Shown here: in pieces, positions 60,204-64,000 of the stretch | How the letters are laid out: the number at the start of each line of letters is the position of its first letter | How positions within the stretch are numbered: position 1 is the first letter of the stretch | Source: Actinomycetota bacterium | GTDB taxonomy: Bacteria; Actinomycetota; Acidimicrobiia; Actinomarinales; Actinomarinaceae | Length of the DNA stretch: 64,000 nt | Direction: 5' to 3' | NCBI GenBank assembly: GCA_027729925.1 | Contig: JAQCEB010000003.1 | Span: 10,439-74,438 of the forward strand | Translations under genes and position numbers: made by a program | The notes under the pieces: model-generated | What the model was told of the DNA's origin: nothing | Databases searched by the model: none | What the model saw: the letters and a program-made list of their open reading frames with translations, nothing else

Positions 60204-60914
60204 ATGTCAATATCTATGAAAGACCTGCTTGAAGCAGGTGTTCATTTTGGTCATCAAACACAAAGATGGAATCCTAAAATGGACAAGTTTATTTATGATG
60301 CCAAAAACGGTGTACATATTTTAGATTTAAGAATTACTTATGATGCTGTTGAAAAAGCTCAACAATATGTTCAAAAGTTAGTTGCAAACAGTGGAAAAGT
60401 TTTATTTGTTGGAACTAAACCTCAAGCCCAACAAGTAATAGAAGAGCAAGCAATTAGAGCAGGTATGCCTTACGTTAATTTTAGATGGTTAGGCGGTATG
60501 CTAACTAACTTTAAAACAATTATCAAAAGAGTTGTTTACTTAAAAGAATTAATTTCCCTTGAAGAAACTGGAGAAATCAACGCTTATACAAAACCTGAAA
60601 GATTACGCATTAGAAGAGAAATAGAAAAATTAACAAAATCTTTAGGAGGAATTGTAAATCTTAATAAATTACCAGACGTGTTGTTTGTAGTAGATTTAGC
60701 AAATGAGTCAACAGCAATAACAGAAGCACAGAAATTAGGTATTCCAGTTATTGGTTTGGCTGATTCAAATGTTAGTCCTGAAGGTGTTGATATTGTTATT
60801 CCTGGTAATGATGACGCAATACGCTCTATAGAATTAATTGCTGCAGCTATTGCAGACGCTTGTTTAAAAGGCTCTGGCAAAAGAAGTGAGGTTGAAAACA
60901 AGGAGGACCAATAA
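60204..60914 (+). CDS. rpsB: 30S ribosomal protein S2
   Basis: A 236-residue S2: MSISMKDLLEAGVHFGHQTQ, RWNPKMDKFIYDAKNGVHI, VNFRWLGGMLTNFKTI, PDVLFVVDLANESTAITEA and IPVIGLADSNVSPEGVD. Length and motifs are normal. A strong ribosome-binding site and structured leader precede it. Its stop overlaps the tsf ATG by one base. Confidence 0.97.
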   Translation: MSISMKDLLEAGVHFGHQTQRWNPKMDKFIYDAKNGVHILDLRITYDAVEKAQQYVQKLVANSGKVLFVGTKPQAQQVIEEQAIRAGMPYVNFRWLGGMLTNFKTIIKRVVYLKELISLEETGEINAYTKPERLRIRREIEKLTKSLGGIVNLNKLPDVLFVVDLANESTAITEAQKLGIPVIGLADSNVSPEGVDIVIPGNDDAIRSIELIAAAIADACLKGSGKRSEVENKEDQ

Positions 60915-61522
60915 TGTCTATAACTGCAGCTGATGTTAAAAAGCTAAGAGATATGACAGGTGCTGGAATGATGGATGCTAAAAAGGCTCTTTCAGAAAAT
61001 GCTGGAGATTTCGATAAAGCAGTTAAATACCTTAGAGAAAAAGGTTTAGCTGATTCTAAAAAAAGAGCAGATAAGGAAGCAAACCAGGGAACAATTGGTG
61101 ACTATATTCATTATCAACAAGATAGAGCAGTAGCTGGAGTTCTTGTAGAAATAGCCTGTGAAACTGATTTTGTCGCAAAATCTGAAGAATTTAAAAATGT
61201 TGCCAAACAAGTAGCAATGCATATAGCAGCATTAAAACCAGAGTATTTAAATATTGAAGATGTTCCAAAAACTCGAATTGAAGAAGAAAAAGATATTATT
61301 AAAAATCAATCTATTAACGAAGGAAAACCTCAAGAAGTTGTTGATAAAATCGTAGATGGAAAAATTAAATCTTTTTATAAAGATTATGTTCTTAATGAAC
61401 AAACATTTTGCAATCCTGATTTTTACGAAGGTAAAGTTGTTACAATGATTGAAGAACTATCTGGTAAATTAGGTGAAAAAATTTATATAAAACAATTTTC
61501 CAGAATTGAGGTTGGATCCTAA
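60914..61522 (+). CDS. tsf: Elongation factor Ts
   Basis: Nucleotide exchange factor for EF-Tu. The 202-residue protein has the N-terminal UBA-like domain with VKKLRDMTGAGMMDAKKAL, then GTIGDYIHYQQDRAVAGVLV and CETDFVAKSEEFKNVAKQVA. At about 200 residues it is the short form with a single core subdomain. AAGGAGGACC near the end of rpsB provides the ribosome-binding site. Confidence 0.96.
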   Translation: MSITAADVKKLRDMTGAGMMDAKKALSENAGDFDKAVKYLREKGLADSKKRADKEANQGTIGDYIHYQQDRAVAGVLVEIACETDFVAKSEEFKNVAKQVAMHIAALKPEYLNIEDVPKTRIEEEKDIIKNQSINEGKPQEVVDKIVDGKIKSFYKDYVLNEQTFCNPDFYEGKVVTMIEELSGKLGEKIYIKQFSRIEVGS

Positions 61523-62224
61523 ATGAAAAGGGTTCTACTAAAACTTTCAGGAGAATCCTTTGCTAATTCAAATACTAATTTTGGTATTGAACCAAAAATT
61601 ATTGAAAGAATAGCTCAAGAAATAACTAAAGCAAATAAAGATGGTGTAGAAATAGGTGTTGTAGTTGGTGGTGGTAATTTTTTTCGGGGAGTTCAAGAAT
61701 CAGCAAAAAATATGGCACAAGCAAATGCAGACTATATGGGTATGTTAGCTACAGTTATTAATGCTGTTGCATTAAAAGATGCACTTGATAAAAACGGTAC
61801 GCAAACTAGAGTTCAATCAGCCATTACAATGACTGCAATAGCTGAACCTTATATTCGTTTAAGAGCTATTAGACATTTAGAAAAAGGAAGAGTTGTTATT
61901 TTTGCAGCTGGAACTGGTAATCCATATTTTACAACGGACACTGCAGCTTCACTTAGAGCTTCAGAGATAGAAGCTCAAATAATGTTGAAATCAACTAGAG
62001 TCGATGGAGTTTATGACTCTGATCCTGAAAAAGATACAAATGCTACGAAATATGATGAAATAAGTTTTAAGGAAGTAATTGATAAAAAATTGAAAGTAAT
62101 GGACTTAACTGCAATAACACTTTGTGAAGAAAACAATATGTCAATTAGAGTCTTTGATGGCACTAAGCCAGAAAATATTTATAAATCTTTAATCGGTGAA
62201 AAAATCGGTACTTTAATAAAATAA
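61523..62224 (+). CDS. pyrH: Uridylate kinase
   Basis: Phosphorylates UMP to UDP. The 233-residue amino-acid-kinase-fold protein has RVLLKLSGESFAN, GVVVGGGNFFRG, DYMGMLATVINAVALKDAL, FAAGTGNPYFTTDTAASLRA and KSTRVDGVYDSDPEKD. It follows tsf without a gap, standard order. Confidence 0.96.
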   Translation: MKRVLLKLSGESFANSNTNFGIEPKIIERIAQEITKANKDGVEIGVVVGGGNFFRGVQESAKNMAQANADYMGMLATVINAVALKDALDKNGTQTRVQSAITMTAIAEPYIRLRAIRHLEKGRVVIFAAGTGNPYFTTDTAASLRASEIEAQIMLKSTRVDGVYDSDPEKDTNATKYDEISFKEVIDKKLKVMDLTAITLCEENNMSIRVFDGTKPENIYKSLIGEKIGTLIK

Positions 62225-62228
62225 AACT

Positions 62229-62780
62229 ATGTCAGAAATATTAATAAATGATTTAGAAGCAAAAATGAAGATGTCTTTAAATCATCTAGTTGATGAGTTT
62301 TCGACAATCAGAACAGGTAGAGCTAATCCTGCTTTAGTTGATAAATTAAGTGTTGAATATTATGGAACCAAAACTCCTCTTCAGCAATTAGCTTCAATTT
62401 CAGTTCCCGATCCAAGATTGCTTCTCATACAACCATTTGATAAAAACTCTTTAAACGAAATTGAAAAATCAATTTTAAATTCAGATATTGGTTTAAATCC
62501 ATCTAATGATGGAGAAGTTATAAGAATCCCAATCCCACCACTATCTGAGGAAAGAAGAAAAGAACTAGGCAAAGTTGCTTCAAAAGCTTCTGAAGATGCA
62601 AAAGTTTCAATAAGAAATCATAGAAGATACGGTATTGATGAAATTAACAAATTAAAAGATGACCATTCTGCAGACGAGTTAAAGCGATTAGAATCAAAAG
62701 TACAGGAGATGACTAACAAATATGTGCTCAAAATTGATGAATTACTTTTGGTAAAGCAGAATGAATTACTTGAGGTTTAA
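62229..62780 (+). CDS. frr: Ribosome-recycling factor
   Basis: Splits post-termination ribosomes together with EF-G. The 183-residue protein has FSTIRTGRANPALVDKLSVE, YGTKTPLQQLASISVPDPR, LNPSNDGEVIRIPIPPLSEE and RNHRRYGIDEINKLKDD. All typical features and normal length. It overlaps cdsA by 20 nt. Confidence 0.96.
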   Translation: MSEILINDLEAKMKMSLNHLVDEFSTIRTGRANPALVDKLSVEYYGTKTPLQQLASISVPDPRLLLIQPFDKNSLNEIEKSILNSDIGLNPSNDGEVIRIPIPPLSEERRKELGKVASKASEDAKVSIRNHRRYGIDEINKLKDDHSADELKRLESKVQEMTNKYVLKIDELLLVKQNELLEV

Positions 62781-63678
62781 AAAATTATTACAAGCTGATA
62801 ATGACGGTACCTTTTGGCCTGGTTATATTGAGATACCTGAGGAAGTTAAACCAAAATCCAACATTATCACGGATAAAGAAGACAATCAAAAAATAATTAA
62901 AAATCCAAGAATATATACAGGACTAGGATTATTGCTTGTTGTTTCTTTATTTTTTCTAAATAAAAATTCTGCTCTAATTTTATTAATTCTTGTTGCTTTA
63001 ATCGCTACAAAAGAATGGTTTGATCTTTTCGAATTTGGAATAGTTATTCCATTCCCTTTATTACTTTATGCATCAATAGCTCCTCTTTTAGTTGCTTACT
63101 TTTATGGTTTTGACAACTTCTATGTCCCTTATTTTGTGTTTCCTTTAGGAGTTGTAATCTATACTGGTACATTTGTTTCTTATGGAATTTATGAAAAATT
63201 TGGAAGTTCTTATTTGTTTTTAATTTGGTTTGGTACGGGTATTGGCTCTATTGGGTATATATTAAGTAATCTTGAAAACATGTTTACTTATTTAGTTTTA
63301 ATATCAGTTTCGATTTCAGATATTGCTGCTTATGAATTTGGAAGACGATATGGAAAAAGAAAGCTTTATGAAAGGATTTCACCAAATAAAACAATAGAAG
63401 GGTTTCTAGCTGGTTTAATATTTGGTTCCTTTATTTTGTCTGTAGTACTATATAATTTTCTCTCGACTAATTTTATGCTTGCAATATTTCTTTCTCTAAT
63501 AGTTATTACATTTGGAACTTTGGGTGATTTATTTGAATCTAGAATTAAAAGAAGTTTAGATGTGAAAGATTCAAGTACCTTTTTACCAGGACACGGTGGA
63601 GTGCTAGATAGAATAGATTCACAATTATTTTCATTTCCTGCACTTGTAATGTTGTTACATTTTTTTGATTTAATCTAG
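62761..63678 (+). CDS. cdsA: Phosphatidate cytidylyltransferase
   Basis: Makes CDP-diacylglycerol, the precursor of phosphatidylinositol and other phospholipids. The 305-residue protein has a ~55-residue soluble start, about seven membrane helices, and the C-terminal signature SRIKRSLDVKDSSTF-like region followed by LPGHGGVLDRIDS with the metal-binding Asp. It links with Ino1 at 23058, whose inositol phosphate is used with CDP-diacylglycerol in actinobacteria. The gene dxr, common after cdsA, is absent here. Confidence 0.93.
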   Translation: MNYLRFKKLLQADNDGTFWPGYIEIPEEVKPKSNIITDKEDNQKIIKNPRIYTGLGLLLVVSLFFLNKNSALILLILVALIATKEWFDLFEFGIVIPFPLLLYASIAPLLVAYFYGFDNFYVPYFVFPLGVVIYTGTFVSYGIYEKFGSSYLFLIWFGTGIGSIGYILSNLENMFTYLVLISVSISDIAAYEFGRRYGKRKLYERISPNKTIEGFLAGLIFGSFILSVVLYNFLSTNFMLAIFLSLIVITFGTLGDLFESRIKRSLDVKDSSTFLPGHGGVLDRIDSQLFSFPALVMLLHFFDLI

Positions 63679-63697
63679 TTAGTGTAATAATTAAAGT

Positions 63698-64000
63698 ATG
63701 AATGCAATATTAACAATTCTTATGCTTACTTTATTTGTTGTATTACACGAATTAGGTCATTATATTTCTGCTAAAAGATCAAAAGTTGCTGTCTCTGAAT
63801 TTTTTATTGGTTTTGGACCTAAAATTTTCTCTTTTGTAAAAGGTGGAACAGAATATGGACTGAAAGCTTTGTTATTAGGAGGATATGTAAAAATTCCTGG
63901 AATGGATGAAAATGATAATGCAGATGGATATTCTCAAAATCAACTTTTTCATACTGCTAATTGGACTAAAAAACTTTATATAGCTTCATCTGGTATTGTT
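63698..64000 (+). CDS. rseP: Site-2 membrane metalloprotease RseP (M50), cut by window edge
   Basis: Cleaves membrane-embedded regulators such as anti-sigma factors. The first 101 residues are in the window: a hydrophobic start containing the zinc motif HELGH (H17, E18, H21), SEFFIGFGPKIFSF and LKALLLGGYVKIPGMDE, all typical of the M50 family. The frame is open to the last base. Transmembrane and PDZ parts lie beyond the edge. Confidence 0.93.
   Translation, partial: MNAILTILMLTLFVVLHELGHYISAKRSKVAVSEFFIGFGPKIFSFVKGGTEYGLKALLLGGYVKIPGMDENDNADGYSQNQLFHTANWTKKLYIASSGIV

Noticed and set aside
1..64000. CRISPR arrays, insertion sequences, rRNA or tRNA genes
   Set aside because: No regularly spaced repeats, transposase genes, terminal repeats, or cloverleaf or rRNA sequences were seen; nearly all the sequence is coding.

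Overview
The window comes from a streamlined, AT-rich bacterium (roughly 30% G+C by eye) that looks like a marine actinobacterium of the Actinomarinales/Acidimicrobiia kind. The evidence for that placement: actinobacterial-type inositol-1-phosphate synthase, cofactor F420 biosynthesis (CofG, CofH) with F420-dependent oxidoreductase families, an actinobacterial RecB-like nuclease, and the order coaD-(SepIVA-like)-DUF177-rpmF-plsX-rnc-mutM-smc. Genes are packed with 1-26 nt overlaps, no gene-free stretch exceeds about 130 nt, and many genes that start a transcript have a -10 hexamer ending about 7 nt before the start codon, as expected for leaderless mRNAs. The assignment to a lineage is inference; no rRNA or tRNA gene is present.

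Layout. 1-7357: maltodextrin use (MalQ on the minus strand, a GH13 enzyme, and a MalE-MalF-MalG importer with a hairpin between malE and malF). 7427-18588: fatty-acid beta-oxidation (acyl-CoA ligase, MFE-2-like dehydrogenase, two acyl-CoA dehydrogenases, thiolase, MaoC hydratase, APH-family kinase, 3-hydroxyacyl-CoA dehydrogenase), with thiN and an NfuA-type Fe-S carrier in between. 18585-25393: PPOX protein, dtd, a three-gene minus-strand cluster containing a Rad52/DdrA/Sak-like annealing-protein homologue, glutamate dehydrogenase, RecB-like nuclease, Ino1 and an aminotransferase. 25455-29776: a cell-wall cluster with a membrane-anchored MurF-like ligase and Ddl. 29830-31862 (minus): rpmB, a degenerate cold-shock-like protein, a photolyase-family flavoprotein with apparently permuted domains, and a Ddn-like F420 enzyme. 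31952-42710: recG-rsmD-coaD-sepIVA-DUF177-rpmF-plsX-rnc-mutM-asparaginase-smc-cdd. 42707-47005 (minus): etfBA and nucleoside salvage (upp-deoB-punA). 47133-56567: the rpsP-khpA-rimM / trmD-rplS-lepB-rnhB ribosomal block, split by a 6 kb insert carrying PuuD-like, RidA, two GAPDH paralogues and cofG-cofH. 56691-60077: enoyl-CoA hydratase, an amino-acid ABC importer lacking its ATPase, and XerC/D. 60204-64000: rpsB-tsf-pyrH-frr-cdsA-rseP (the last cut by the window edge).

The genes fit a small heterotroph that imports maltodextrins and amino acids, oxidises fatty acids through acyl-CoA dehydrogenases feeding ETF, salvages nucleosides, and uses F420. The most unusual items are the permuted photolyase-like protein, an SMC of 881 residues with no recognisable hinge, a tandem GAPDH whose catalytic Cys is Asn, a cytidine deaminase lacking one zinc cysteine, a CofH with about 215 extra N-terminal residues, a chromosomal phage-like annealing-protein cluster, a MurF-like ligase with a membrane domain in place of its substrate domain, and a signal peptidase whose only sensible start appears to be ATT.
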